Shown: one piece after another, positions 31,304-42,524 of the stretch | How positions within the stretch are numbered: position 1 is the stretch's first letter | Layout of the letters: each line of letters opens with the position of its first letter | Origin: Mesostigma viride | Lineage: Eukaryota; Streptophyta; Mesostigmatophyceae; Mesostigmatales; Mesostigmataceae | Direction: 5' to 3' | Assembly: GCA_009746045.1 (NCBI GenBank) | Contig: RPFO01000310.1 | Coordinates: 3,726,661 to 3,790,660 of the forward strand | DNA: 64,000 nt | Notes under the pieces: generated by a model | What the model was told of the DNA's origin: nothing | Databases searched by the model: none | The model's input: the letters and a program-made list of their open reading frames with translations, nothing else | Position numbers and translations under genes: made by a program

Positions 31304-34300
31304 ATGGCTTCTGCTGAGCAAGGCAAGCCCATGGATCGGGCTCAACAGCCGGCAGAAGTGGCAGTTAAGCAGGAAGAAACGGCCGTAAAGAAGGAAGAGG
31401 CGGTAGAACAGAGAGAAGATTCTGCGGTGAAGAAGGAGGAGCCGGCCGTAAAGAGGGAGGGTGCGAGCCAGGGTGACGGAAAGGCAACCCACGCTGGCCG
31501 CCCCGCAGGAAGTCGGCATAGGTCATGGGGTTCCCGTAATGTCGACGTCTTTGAGAAGATCGAGCAAATTGGAGAAGGCACGTATGGGCAGGTATACATG
31601 GCTCGAGAGAAGGCGACGGGCGAGATTGTCGCCTTGAAGAAAGTGCGGATGGACAATGAAAAAGAAGGTTTCCCGATCACGGCGATCCGGGAAATAAAAA
31701 TTCTGAAGAACCTCCACCACGAGAACGTCATCGATCTGAAGGAAATAGTGACGTCTGAAGGTACGAGGAGCTTGCTTAGGCAATCTTATGGGTGCCAGAA
31801 GAAGCCGCCAGGCTCCGACCTCAGCCTGCCAAAACTCCTTTCATCAATTGCCGGCATTTATGGTTTCCAGAATGCCCAAGGGGCATACTGTTTCAGCAGG
31901 GATGAGCTCTCTTGCTTGTGATTTTGTCCTGTGAAACGTTATGCATTTTGTGCAAGCTATTTGATTAAAAATATATATCTTGTTTGGTAGAAGACCAGGC
32001 CCATGTTGCAGAGCATAAGCTCTTCATGCGGTTTTTCTTGCTGTTTTATGGTGATTGCATCTCATTGCGACCATCGTTGGCATTATCCTATCATGTCCTA
32101 TTCATGATTGTCTGAACTGTCCTTGGAAAGTCCCTGCATCCCTGTCTGGTGGTTTGATGCCTCGCACAGGTGATGGCAACAAGGATAAGGGCAGCATCTA
32201 CATGGTGTTCGAGTACATGGACCATGACCTGACAGGCCTGGCTGATTACCCAAAAATCACGTTCACGCCGCCACAGATCAAGGTGAGTAGGCACGTCCAC
32301 ACAGTCACCTGTCAAGGTGAGTAGGCACATCCACGCAGCCACAGATCAAGGTGAGTAGGCACGTCCACGCAGCCACGGATCAAGGTTAGCTGGGCACGTC
32401 CACGCAGTCACGGATCAAGGTTAGCTGGGCACTTTCACGCAGTCACGGATCAAGGTTAGCTGGGCACGTCCACGCAGTCACGGATCAAGGTTAGCTGGGC
32501 ACTTCCACGCAGTCACGGATCAAGGTTAGCTGGGCACATCCACGCAGCCACGGATCAAGGTTAGCTGGGCACGTCCACGCAGTCACGGATCAAGGTATCA
32601 AGCGGGGGTCTGCTCAAGCTCTAGTGTGGCCAAGGATTGGAAAGGGGGTCATTGTAGGGACAGCGCCAGGGCTCCCCTGGCAAGGGTTTGCGAAGGGAAC
32701 GGGAGGGGATGGTCACGGTAGGGGCGGTGTTGAGTATGGTTCTGGACGGCCCAGCCCTGTGTACCGGTATTTTAAGGGCGTTGCTTGGGTTACTGCAGAG
32801 TCCTGGTGGCGTAGCCAGGTTTCCCACCCAAAACCAAATTTCGGGACATTCGAACAAAGCAGACTAGTGCCGTATCGCATCGATCGTGCCAGCAGCTATC
32901 TCAGCCTTGTTGGTGTGCTATGATGTGGTTTGGTTCCTCTGCACAGATAAGAAAGTTTTGGTCAGTATCACCATTTTCCGCGTTGGTCCCCTTTTCCTTC
33001 TTCCCCTTGTCTGCGCCTCTTGTCCCACTCCTCAACGTCCTCCTCCAATCCTCTGACATTCTTCTCTCTTCCGCGTGGGCCCTCTGGCCCCCCTTCCTCC
33101 CCCACCCCCGGGGGTTCCGGCGCGCAGTACTACATGTCCCAGATGCTGCACGGCCTGCACTTCTGCCACAAGAACCTCGTCCTCCACCGTGACATCAAGG
33201 GCTCCAACATCCTCATTGGCAACAACGGCACGCTTAAGCTCGCCGACTTTGGCCTCGCACGGCCCTACAGCCTTGAGGGCAACGCCAAGCTGACCAACCG
33301 CGTCATCACGCTGTGGTGTGTGAGCGGTGGGCCACGGGGTGGGGGGTGGGGGGTGGGGGTGTTTAAAGAAATGATGGGGGGGCAGGGAGGGCGAGGGCAA
33401 AGGAGGGGGACGAAGGCTTTGAGCTAAACGTCAAGCACATGTGGACTTGCGGTGCTTTGGTTGGCTTTTCACCCTTCCACCTGCCCCCACCAGCCCCCCC
33501 CCCCACAAATTGCATTTCCCCCCTCTACTTTGTGCAACGTGGCATTCTTGGGTTGATTCCCTGGTCGCCAGTGGCAGCCCTTGTCTGCAGTCACATCAAG
33601 GCGCGCAGCGTCGACATGGAATCATACATCATTTGTGATCGATGGCCGCATGCTGCGTCCCTGTCGGCCTCTAGGAGGCACATCCTTCCTCCCCTCAACC
33701 ACCTCAATGGCGTACCTCTCGGTCCGAACTCCTGAAATCATTCGCTGCCCCTCCCAAAAAAATACTGTGTCCTGCAGGTACCGCCCGCCCGAGCTGCTCC
33801 TGGGTGCCACCAAGTACGGGCCCGCCGTCGACATGTGGTCGGTTGGCTGCATCTTTGCGGAGCTGCTGTCGGGCCGGCCGGTGCTCCCCGGCAAGAACGA
33901 GGGAGAGCAGCTGGACCTCATCTTCAAGCTGTGTGGGTCGCCCAGTGAGGCGGAATGGCCGGGTGTCTCGTCGCTGCCCCACTACGGCATGTTCAAGACC
34001 GATCGGCCGTACAAGCGGCGGCTGAGGGAACAGTTCAAGTCACTACGCGCGGACGAGCTCGAGTTGCTGGACAAGCTGCTGGCGCTGGATCCGGAGAAGA
34101 GGCTCTCCGCGCAGGTGGGGAGGATGGGGTGTTTGAGAAATGCCTGGACAGGTTTGTGTGGGGGGGTGGGGGAGTTGATTACATGCGCCCGCTGGGTGGG
34201 CAATTTGTGCTGCAGCAAATATAATCATCCATCCGGGCGGGGTTGCTGTGGCAGAGGATGAAGTCAGTGTTGGCATCGTGAGGGAAGTGGTGTGGCGGTT

Positions 34301-37300
34301 CGGGGGAGCGGGGAGGGCCAGGAGGGGGAACGGAAAAGGGAGAGGGACAAGAAAAGCGGGATGCAGGTAGGGAACCCCTTCAACCCTACAATTTTTAACC
34401 CTAAATTCCAAACCTTAGCGCACCTGAAGAGGGGGAGTAGGGACGGCAGGCAGGGGGCGGGGCCAGTGGGGGGCCAGTGGGTGTGGCATGGAAGCAGCAG
34501 AGGCGATAGAGGGTGAGATGAAGAGGAAGGTGGAGGGAACGCGCGTGCGTGTTTGCGGTTGGCTATCGAGTGTAGTGCGGGATCTGCGCTGTAGTAGGCA
34601 GTGTCCTAGGGCAGTATGGGTCAGTGTGTGCGCGTTGCCAGCATCATGCCAAGTGTTGCAGAGGATGAGCGGTGCTCCCTTGCGTCCACAGCGTTGGTGG
34701 GTGCTGCGTACCTTGCTGTATGCATACGATAGCGTGGGTGGGCGGCACGCACCTTGCTGTATTTAGTACGACAGCATTGGTGGGTGATGCTTGTGTGTAC
34801 TCCAGTGGTTGCAACAGGGAGCATGGCTAGTGTCCAAAGGCAAGAAAGAAGGGGAGCATTGGTGGCAGAGGATGGCATGGTGGGATAGACTGGGGTAGCG
34901 ACGTGTGTAGGCTAGGTGGGCGCTTGCATCGTCTTCCCCTGTTGCAACTTGCCAGTCTTCAGTACCAGGGGGCTGTTTTTGGCACACCTCTTCTGCACAA
35001 GCATCTTATGCTGCCATATTGTGATGACAGCTTTGCTGTCAATAGCCCGAGTACCTTGGGGTGAGTCTCGCATGGGAGCGTGTCATTGAGCAAACGAACA
35101 AATGACATTTGATGTCAGACATGGTCTTTTCCCCACTGCTGCCGATGTGTTGCAGGATGCCCTGCTAATGGATTACTTTTACAACTCGCCCCCCCCGAGC
35201 AAACCGTGCGACCTGCCCAAGTACGAGCCCAGCCATGAGTTCCAAGCCAAGAAGCGGCGCCAGCAGATGAGGCAGCAGGTGGGTGACCACCGCCACTGCA
35301 CGGCTTGCGGACCAGCAGGGAAACGTTAGCTTGGCAGGGATGGTGGGTTACGGACCGCCCAGTGACCAGAGGGGCTGGTCGCACAGGCATCAAGCTCTAG
35401 GTTCATGGACATTGAGATGGGCAAGAATGCTCCCTCTCTCCCACCGATTGCAGACTTGTAAATTCCAGACCGTCAGATGTCGAATCGAACAGCCCGACTG
35501 AAAGATGGAACCGAAAAACCGCATAGATGGAACCGAAAAACCGCATAGATGGAACCGAAAAATAGAAAAAAAAAAAACGAAAAAACGCATAGATGGAACC
35601 GAAAAACCGCATAGATGGCTTGTAGATGGATCCGAAAAACCGCATAGATGGAACCGAAAAACCGCATAGATGGAACCGGAAAACCGCACAGAGTTACCGG
35701 AAAACAATCGCGGCCCGACATGCTGCATGCTGCATGCTGTCGAATCGCCCGGAGTACCGCACATGCTACATGGACCTTGCTGCGGCGCGCCAGGAGGGGT
35801 TGGAGCCGTCGGATGGGGAGGAGGTGCCCCAACGCAAGGGGCGACGAGAAAACGGGAAGAAATAGGGCGCAAGCCGCACTTGGTGTAGGTGATGATGGCG
35901 GGCGTAACATACAGAAACTACTGGTTCTTACAATAAAACTGGCGTCCCGGCAGGTTGCCTTCCGGACGGTAGTCTTCCATGTACTTTTTGCTAGCATCCC
36001 CCATGTTGGTTACTGGCGTCCCCAATCTATATGTTAATGCAAATCGATCGCCCGATAACGCAGTCCAAAAGCAATGAATGATAGATAAACCATGCCACTT
36101 GTACTGTTACGTGCGCTGTTGGATTTGTGCGCTTGTAAGGTTGCTCTTGCTTGCGTGCTGTGTTCGTACTTGTTAGACCCGGCCCTCCAGGCTGTGAGCC
36201 CACCGTCCACCCGGTGTGGTTACAGCCTGTGAATTTCTGCACACCTACCCCTCCAGCACCTTGTTTGCGGCCTTGCCGTGCCTTGTTCAGGAAGCCACGC
36301 AAGGCACACTGTCGCTGCTGTGTAGATGCCGCCGGTGCTTGTGCGCCTATGTGCACACCAAGGAATCGTGCACCCACGCAAATCTAGGCGACGCAGAAGC
36401 TTCAAGTGGTAGATTTCATAGTCCTAGAGATGCACACGTGCATGCTTCCAACGTCCACCTGTTCTCTGGTTCATCGTTAGTTGTTCCATGTTATCTTGGA
36501 CCTCCAAGTTTCACCCATGGTGGGCCCATGGAGCCGCTGACCTCATGACCCGGTGCCATGCCTTTGTCATGCCTTGCTGTTGCGTCTGCCAGCGGGAGGA
36601 GGACGCCAAGAAGCAGCGGACGCATCAGCCGGGCCAGGGACAGGGGCAGGGGCCGCAGCATGGCAGGCCCGGCGGCCAGGGAGGGGGATACCCTGGTGCA
36701 GGGGCCCCAGGCATGGGCGCACAGAAACCCTCTGCCCCTGCACAGCCACATGGGGGGCACCATCAAGTGTACAGGAGTGGGGGCGGGGGCGGGGGCGGGG
36801 GCGGGCCTGGAGGTGGGGGTGGCGGTGGCCCCCGCAGTGGGTATAATTATGGAGGGGCAGGGCCTGCAGGAGGTGGGGGCGGCAGTGGCCTGTATAACCA
36901 GGGGTCGGCCCACTGGAGCGCAGGTCCGGCCATGCCCCCTGGAGGGGCTCCCCCCGGCGTTGCAGCGCGCAGTGGATACCCAAACCAACGCGTGTGGGAA
37001 GGCTCCGGCGGGGACGGGGGAGGCCGGTGAGTGTTGCTGCGGCTGGCACTGACAGGTGGTGGTGTGCAGACTTGGCCAAGATTGTTGTGCGGTCAGCACT
37101 CGCCAGCCACATGGGCAGGGGGTAGCGAGGTGCATGCGTGGTCATGCGTGGTCTGCCTTCCCTTTGGAAAATTTTTGGCCTTTCTTGTGTGCTGACACTT
37201 GTCACCTCATGACCAGCCTGCCTTGGCACCATCTGTGCACATCCGGAAGTTGCTGCCCTCAGTTGTTGGTGCCCATAAGTAGGCTCATTTTGCCACCTCT

Positions 37301-37704
37301 ACTATGCCGATGGAGTAAACCTTGTATAGGTTTTCTCCGCTGTACTCACGCATTCATGTCATCTCTGCTGCCTGCCCTTCTCGGTTGCTTATGGCGGTTC
37401 CCACAGGCCGGGTGGCTCACGAGGAGGGGGGGCAGACCTGTACAACCGTGGCGGCCTCAACTCCTTGCACCACACGGCTGGGGGCCACATGGACGGCGGA
37501 GGCATGGCGGCACCCATGGCAGGCATGGTCATGAACCCCGTGACTGCCCCGCTGGACCCCAGCGCGATGTACATGGGGGGTGTGGCGCCAGGTATGGCAC
37601 CAGGGGCAGCGGGCATGTACCACCCTCCATATGGAGGCAAGACGAGCTGGCTGCCAGGGGGGTCAGGGCATCCTGGGGGCAGCTACCCACCAAAAGCAGA
37701 GTAA
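31304..37704 (+). CDS. CDKC: CDKC/CDK9-type cyclin-dependent kinase (complete, 649 aa)
   Basis: Predicted catalytic subunit of a P-TEFb-like kinase that phosphorylates the RNA polymerase II C-terminal domain. Exons 31304-31760, 32170-32282, 33128-33315, 33778-34114, 35156-35278, 36593-37026 and 37407-37704 join in phase to 1950 nt. Visible motifs: Gly loop GEGTYGQVY (about residues 90-98), VALKKV with Lys112, PITAIRE helix (124-130), [10 protein letters not shown] (210-219), DFG (230-232), T-loop [18 protein letters not shown]. After the kinase core, [18 protein letters not shown] matches the plant CDKC C-terminal signature, which separates it from other CDKs. Extensions are unusual: an N-terminus with four VK-x-E motifs (VKQEE, VKKEE, VKKEE, VKREG), and a 240-residue Gly/Pro/Gln/Met-rich tail. 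All catalytic residues are present, so I expect an active kinase. The ATG at 31304 is the first in frame. Intron 5 holds a 22-bp repeat and intron 2 a donor-derived minisatellite. Confidence 0.95.
32270..32600. repeat. 34-35-bp minisatellite copied from CDKC exon 2 donor
   Basis: Starting at the true junction (CACAGATCAAG|GTGAGTAGG, donor at 32283), about nine tandem units follow. Each carries the exon-derived cacagatcaag or cacggatcaag, then gtgagtagg (first units) or gttagctggg (later units), then cacgtccacgcag. The first copies keep a full GTGAGT donor; later ones change to GTTAGC. Confidence 0.95.
35503..35690. repeat. 22-bp minisatellite in CDKC intron 5
   Basis: About six to seven units of gatggaaccgaaaaaccgca and variants, interrupted by an A-rich patch at 35561-35585 and by ttgtagatggatccg near 35620. 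The adenine-rich units have no splice consensus. Confidence 0.9.
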
Positions 37705-37928
37705 AGTTTCTCGGGGGGACGGGGGGAGGGGCTTTTGCAGGCATTTCAGCCAGCATCGTACATGAGCAGTTTGGTGCAGCACCTGTTAAGTCTTTGGTTA
37801 TTTAATTATTTTAAATACTTGTACTAACTGAATACAAGTATACTCTTTAAACTAAGACAACTATTCGAGTGGACAGGTGTATAGCACGACGCACCAATGA
37901 TTCTCATGTAGCATTAAGTAAGACAACT

Positions 37929-37933
37929 TGTAA
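37929..37933 (+). promoter_or_regulatory. Possible poly(A) signal TGTAA for CDKC
   Basis: TGTAA lies 225 nt after the CDKC stop codon, in an A+T-rich stretch. It is the expected green-algal type signal, inferred from position only. Confidence 0.45.
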
Positions 37934-37953
37934 GTTGTATCTGAGATAACATG

Positions 37954-37969
37954 TGGTTGTCTCCTTGAT
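37954..37969 (+). repeat. Dispersed 16-mer, copy 4 (TGGTTGTCTCCTTGAT)
   Basis: The core 16-mer is present without the GCGC prefix, just downstream of CDKC. Confidence 0.9.
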
Positions 37970-38159
37970 GTATCTAGCATGCAATTTCCGAATTAATGGC
38001 ATCACTGTTTGGTCAATTAAAGAGTTTTTTCGATCGCACATCGACGCAAGGTCGCCGTCCGGGGGACTACAGCCCCTAAGGTCCCTCCCCTGGGATGACG
38101 TGGGATCAGAAGACCGGTACCTAAGTAAGTATATACTAGCTTATGTGTCATGCATGCAC

Positions 38160-38297
38160 ATAGGGTTGAAGGTTCCTTTAATACTCTGTCTTGGCACATC
38201 CACGTTTCGCAGGCACGTACGTGCTTATTAATTAATCGTCTGTGGCCTCCCCACTCGAGGCAGTGAGAGAAGCTAGGTGCCCTCCCGGCCTCCTAGA
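38160..38297 (+). mobile_element. Two partial SINE-like copies
   Basis: 38160-38236 (atagggttgaaggttccttt ... gcttattaattaat) matches the 3' half of the SINE-like element reconstructed at 38654-40816. 38239-38297 (tctgtggcct ... ggcagtgagagaagctaggt) matches its 5' half. They stand in reversed order, so they are two separate insertions or a rearranged tandem pair. Confidence 0.65.
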
Positions 38298-38329
38298 TTA
38301 ATAATTTGTGTATTACCTAGGTCATTGCG

Positions 38330-38480
38330 CTTTCGACAAACCTGATTTCGCAAACCATTTGTATATCGCAGCTGGTCTGCATGGCATCTACCCGCAAGCG
38401 TCCGGCCCTCACATTTTAAAGCTCACGTCGGAGGATACTAGTTGCAATTACCTCGATCTTAACATTACCCATAGCAAGAA
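38330..38480 (+). pseudogene. Possible reverse-transcriptase fragment (Penelope-like?)
   Basis: The frame encodes HLYIAAGLHGIYPQASGPHI then LKLTSEDTSCNYLDLNI. The IYP ... LKLT ... YLDLNI spacing resembles the region after the catalytic YxDD in Penelope-type and related reverse transcriptases. No YxDD is present here, and the piece ends before the LINE sequence starting near 38510. This is a short, decayed fragment and the family assignment is tentative. Confidence 0.35.
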
Positions 38481-38653
38481 TTCGAGGACACAGGTGTTAT
38501 GCTGCTCTTCCGGGATGTCCATCTGCAACCGCCTTCCAGATGCTGTCGTCGCAACCACCTCCAGCGGCCTGGCAACACAGTTTTCGCACGATGCTGTACA
38601 AGAACAAGGGGTCGCCTGCCGACCCCGGCAACTACAGAGGGGTGTGCATCCAA

Positions 38654-40816
38654 TTAATTACTTAATTAATAAGCACGTGACTCGCAGCCACGAGCCACGA
38701 GCCACGAGCCACGAGCCACGAGATAGCCATGGCTGACGGCGGAGCTCATAACTTTCACGTTTGAGCACCGAATTTAGCCGTGAATATCACAATCGATGCG
38801 TCTTTCTACGACGCACATGCTGATATAATTTTCCAAAGCTATTACGCAATATACGATGAGCAAACGCCTCTCGACGCAACGCAGCCTGGCGGCTGCGCTC
38901 GGCAATGAAAATACGCCTGCAGCTCCGGCTGCAGCTTCGCCCACCGGCCCAGAAGGCAGCGGCGCCACTAGCCAAGCTCTAGTGGTCGTCCAGCCCCCTG
39001 CTGCGCCCGCCTCGCCAGCAGCGTCGCCCGAACCCAAGCGCAGTCGCCCTGACGGGCTTTTGGATGAGTACGACTTTGACGCCAGCCAGCCCGGCTATTT
39101 TGACAAGCTTACACACGATCGCATCCTGGCCCACGTGTTTTTCGGGACGCATGCCTCTCTTATAGAACTATGCAAGCAGCTTTCCCACCAAGGTCGCCTT
39201 GTCAATGCCTTCCTCCAGAGGCGCCATTTCAGCAAGGACGTCCTCAACGCCCGCCGCCCCCACCTCCAGCAAGTCGCCCTCTTTTCCCTCCTTGGACGCT
39301 CCATCGAGGAGCTTTGGCCCCCAAAGCCCCTCACCACCACCTTAACCGAATCCTCCATCCGCTCACTCCTCAAGGAGGCCCTCGAGCAGCAAGTGGCCCC
39401 CATCGCTGCAGATGTGGCGGCCATGGGCAGCACGTTGGCTGCCGAGCTCCCCCTCCTCTCCACCATTTCCACCGCCACCTGACTCCACCCTCCTCGCCTC
39501 CTCCACCGCCACCATCCCCTCCTCCGACTCCATCACCGCCCAGCTCCGCGACATCGACCAGCGCCTCAAGGATAATGCAATCGCTATCGAGGTCTTGCAG
39601 AACACAGCAGGCCTCACCGCCCAGGCAGTGAAGGACATTGCCGCCAAGCCAGCCTCGGCTGGCCTGGCCGGCGATGCTCCTCCCATCACGACCTGGGCGG
39701 ACATGCTTAAGCAACATACCATGCACCTCCACCACCTCCGCCATCGCAGCCCAGCTCCAGCGGCAGACGCTTGACCTCCGCGAGGAGGCCGAGCTCGCCA
39801 AGCGCAGCCTCAACGCCATATACTCAAGAACTTCGACATGGAAGAAGGTGAGAATTCCGAGAAGCTTGCACGTGCGTTTGAGAGCAAAATCCTTGCACGC
39901 ATGGGCCTTCTTGGTGAGATCAAGCTGACCGTCCACCGCCTCCCCCGCGCGCGGGGTAAGGCGGGGGCGCCTCCGCTTCTTCTCATATTTGATAGCCCAG
40001 CGGACAAGATTTCGTTTCTCAGACGCCGCAAGCGGCTCGAGAATACTCACTTCACCGTGGACGACAACTTGACCCTGGCCCAGCAACAACGGCGACGGGA
40101 GCTATGATGGCCGACCTACCTCCAGCTCCGGCAGACCAAGGCGGGCCAGCCGGTGTACTGGAAGGGGGCGGCCATCTACGTCGGCCACAAGCCCTGGCCA
40201 TCGACCCCCTCGACCACCGCGGCCCCAGCAACTCCAGCCCCAGCCTAGGGGAATTATTACAGCAGTAGTGTAGAATAGTTAGACAGTGGCCTTGTACATG
40301 CCCGCCTACTACAGGCACTATACCAGCTTAGGCCTAGCCCTTTTTAGTCATGTACATGTGTGCCTATGATGAGCCACCCTCCAGATGATACCCAGCTTTA
40401 TTTAATTATGCCGTGCCCATGCAGGGGGTCACTCCCTGCTGAGAAGCCATGCCCTAGCTTTTGTATAGCTGTGCTGATCTTCCCTACCCATGACAGGAGC
40501 TCCCCTTAGCTGGGTGTTGCCTGAAACTCTGGGTGGTGCAGGTGCCCTAGTGCACCTAGAGCAAGTGTTGTTTACATTCCCACCCTTGCAGGAAGTAGCT
40601 TAGAATGTATGATAGGCCATATGCCCCTTCTCCGGGCTATGTGCTACATATACTCCCAACGGAGTTATGTTACAATTCAATTCAATTCAATTCACGTGAC
40701 TGTGTCACGTGCATGGGTGCCAATACAGAGTAAAGGAACCTTCAACCCTATTTACACAGTGAGGAGGGAGGGCGCCCTAGCTTCTCTCACTGCCGCAGGT
40801 GGCCGGGCAGGCCACA
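38654..40816 (-). mobile_element. SINE-like element (about 144 bp), itself interrupted
   Basis: It lies between duplications gtgcatccaa (38644-38653 and 40817-40826). Its halves are 38654-38682 and 40702-40816. On the minus strand it starts tgtggcctgcccggccacct, contains tagggttgaaggttccttta and ends with a TTAA-rich tail. Two partial copies lie at 38160-38297. It is too short to code for protein, and I could not confirm a tRNA-derived promoter; gggttgaaggttcc is only loosely B-box-like. Confidence 0.7.
38683..40692 (+). mobile_element. ORF1-only non-LTR element, family A copy 1
   Basis: This 2.0-kb element is flanked by the 9-bp duplication cacgtgact (38674-38682; 40693-40701) and ends in (caatt)n after ggagttatgtta. 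It begins with repeats of cgagcca. Its only gene resembles LINE ORF1: ATG 38856 (MSKRLSTQRSLAAALGNENT), FDASQPGYFDKL, a middle coiled region, then PADKISFLRRRKRLE and LTLAQQQRRREL. The C-terminal DLT-x-x-Q-x-x-RR-x-LWP pattern is typical of algal and plant LINE ORF1. There is a frameshift near 39480 and a stop at 40105. No endonuclease or RT follows; a roughly 440-bp 3' UTR follows instead. It must have been mobilised by another element's RT. Confidence 0.85.
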
Positions 40817-42068
40817 GTGCATCCAAAGTGCCCCCCTCAAGCTTCTTATGCGGCTCATCCTGAACCGCCTGCGCACGGCCCTGGACGGTTACCTCAGCGA
40901 GACTCAGCACGGCTTCCGTTCAGGTCGCAACACAGTACAGGGGCTCTTCGCTACTCGCCGACTGGTGGAGGAACTGCAACGCCTTCAGCCTGGTGAGTCC
41001 CCTTTGCACCTTGTGCTGACCAGTGGACTTCATCAAAGCCTTCGATTCGGTTTTCTGGCCTGCGCTTTGCGGGACATCCTCGAGCTGTTCCGGATCCCCC
41101 GCCCCCTGATTGCTGTCATCCGCAACCTGTATGAAGGGTCCACCACTTCGGTGCGCACTTCTTACGGGCCCACGCCACCATGCCCCGTACAGAAGCGGGT
41201 GTGTGGCAGGGCTGCGTGCTGTCGCCCTACCTGTTCATTATTGTGGTCGAATACGCAATGATTCAGGCGCGCAAGCGATTTGCCCGCCCGCATCGTGGGT
41301 AGGGAACCAGGGGTGCAGGTTGCTAACAAATTCTGGCATGGCGGAGCGGACACGGAGATTCGGCTGGCAGACATCATCTACGCAGACGACACCACCCTCT
41401 TCGAGGACACTGGGCACGTGCAGACATGGCTTGACTGCCTGGCTATCGAGGCTCGGGCAGTGGGGCTTGAGGTTAGCAAGAAGACGGAGGCCCTGGCGGT
41501 TGGGCTCACCCACTCACCGCCACCCCTCTATCTCCTCGACGGCTCTCAAGTCCTATATCGGGACCGCGTCAAGCTGCTGGGCAGCCTGCTCCCCAGCTGC
41601 GAGGTCGATGTGGACCATCGCATCTCCCTCGCCTGGCGCGCTTTACGCCAGTACCGGGCCCTGTGGCGCAAGCCCCTGGGCAAGATCGAGAAACAGGATC
41701 TGTTCAAGGTCCTCGTCCTTCCTGTTCTCACGTATTGGGCCGAGACGTGCATGGACCCTCACCGCCGGGACCTGGCCCGCAAGCTGGACGGCGCGGTCAC
41801 CAACATGCTGCGTTCCATTTTCAGAGTAGGATATGCTGCTCATGTCCGCAATGAGGACCTGTACTGGTCAGGGCATGCCATATATCACCAGCACCATTAA
41901 GCAGCGGCGCCTGCAGCTTGTAGGGCACCTAGCTCGCACCAACCAGGTAGACACCTCACGTGGCCCCCCCGCAGGACTGCGACCAGCTCAGCCTGGCCGG
42001 CACCTCCTGACGTGGGCCGGGCCCCCTGATGTAATTAGACGCCGCAAGGCCCGCACCTTCAAAGAACA

Positions 42069-42227
42069 ACAAGAAATTTTAACACTTTCAGCTGTGGCAT
42101 GCCTTTGGCATGAAGGAGACTGGGGGTCTCTGCCCTTTCTCCTGTAGTGCACACACAGGGATTAAAAGCACTTCGGTGCTCCGTGACTCCCCAACGGGAG
42201 CACGAGTTTAATTAATTAATTAATTAA
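42069..42227 (+). mobile_element. 159-bp 3' end of family B element inside the LINE
   Basis: It is flanked by the duplication ttcaaagaaca (42058-42068; 42228-42238). From gctgtggcatgcctttggca to gagcacgagtttaattaatt it is identical, as far as I can see, to the last 140 bases of the element at 56141-57155. It includes an agcacttcggtgct hairpin and a (ttaa)n tail. It is either an extreme 5'-truncation or a SINE sharing that 3' end. Confidence 0.85.
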
Positions 42228-42524
42228 TTCAAAGAACAGCTAGTAGTAGAGGACATGGGGGGCCTAGGCCTCTCCGTGATTTGGAAGAAGATGATGGACA
42301 AGGCCAAGTGGGCCCAGGTCATAGAGGACAACGAGCCCCCCCCTGTGGGGAAGCGCCCGTGTGTGCAAACCCGTGGGAGGCACGCCAGACAGCTCCCCTA
42401 GGGCATCGTTAGGCTGTCTAGATGTAGTTAGAATGCTGTTAGACAGATGTCGTAGGTAGCTGATGTAGATAGATAGATTAGACCGGTAGGACTGTTTGCA
42501 CCCATCCATCCATCCATCGGTGTT

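Larger units (their letters stand above)
38510..42380 (+). pseudogene. LINE reverse transcriptase, split by nested insertions
   Basis: Pieces at 38510-38653, 40827-42068 and 42239-42380 form one non-LTR reverse transcriptase. Motifs in order: LYKNKGSPADPGNYRGVCI, LILNRLRTALDGYL, QHGFRSGRNTVQGL, motif A VDFIKAFDSVFW (from 41023, reached after a frameshift), motif C IIYADDTTLF (YADD at 41379-41390), KQDLFKVLVLPVLTYWAE, RRLQLVGHLARTNQVD and WKKMMDKAKWAQVIEDNE, then a stop and a 3' UTR ending in cccatccatccatccatc near 42518. Two insertions interrupt it, each bounded by a duplication (gtgcatccaa; ttcaaagaaca), and the frame continues across both sites when they are skipped. At least two further frameshifts make it inactive. 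No endonuclease domain or ORF1 is seen, so it is 5'-truncated. Confidence 0.85.

Noticed and set aside
40840-42150. Active LINE reverse transcriptase
   Set aside because: Frameshifts before motif A and after YADD plus two insertions; it cannot encode a full RT.
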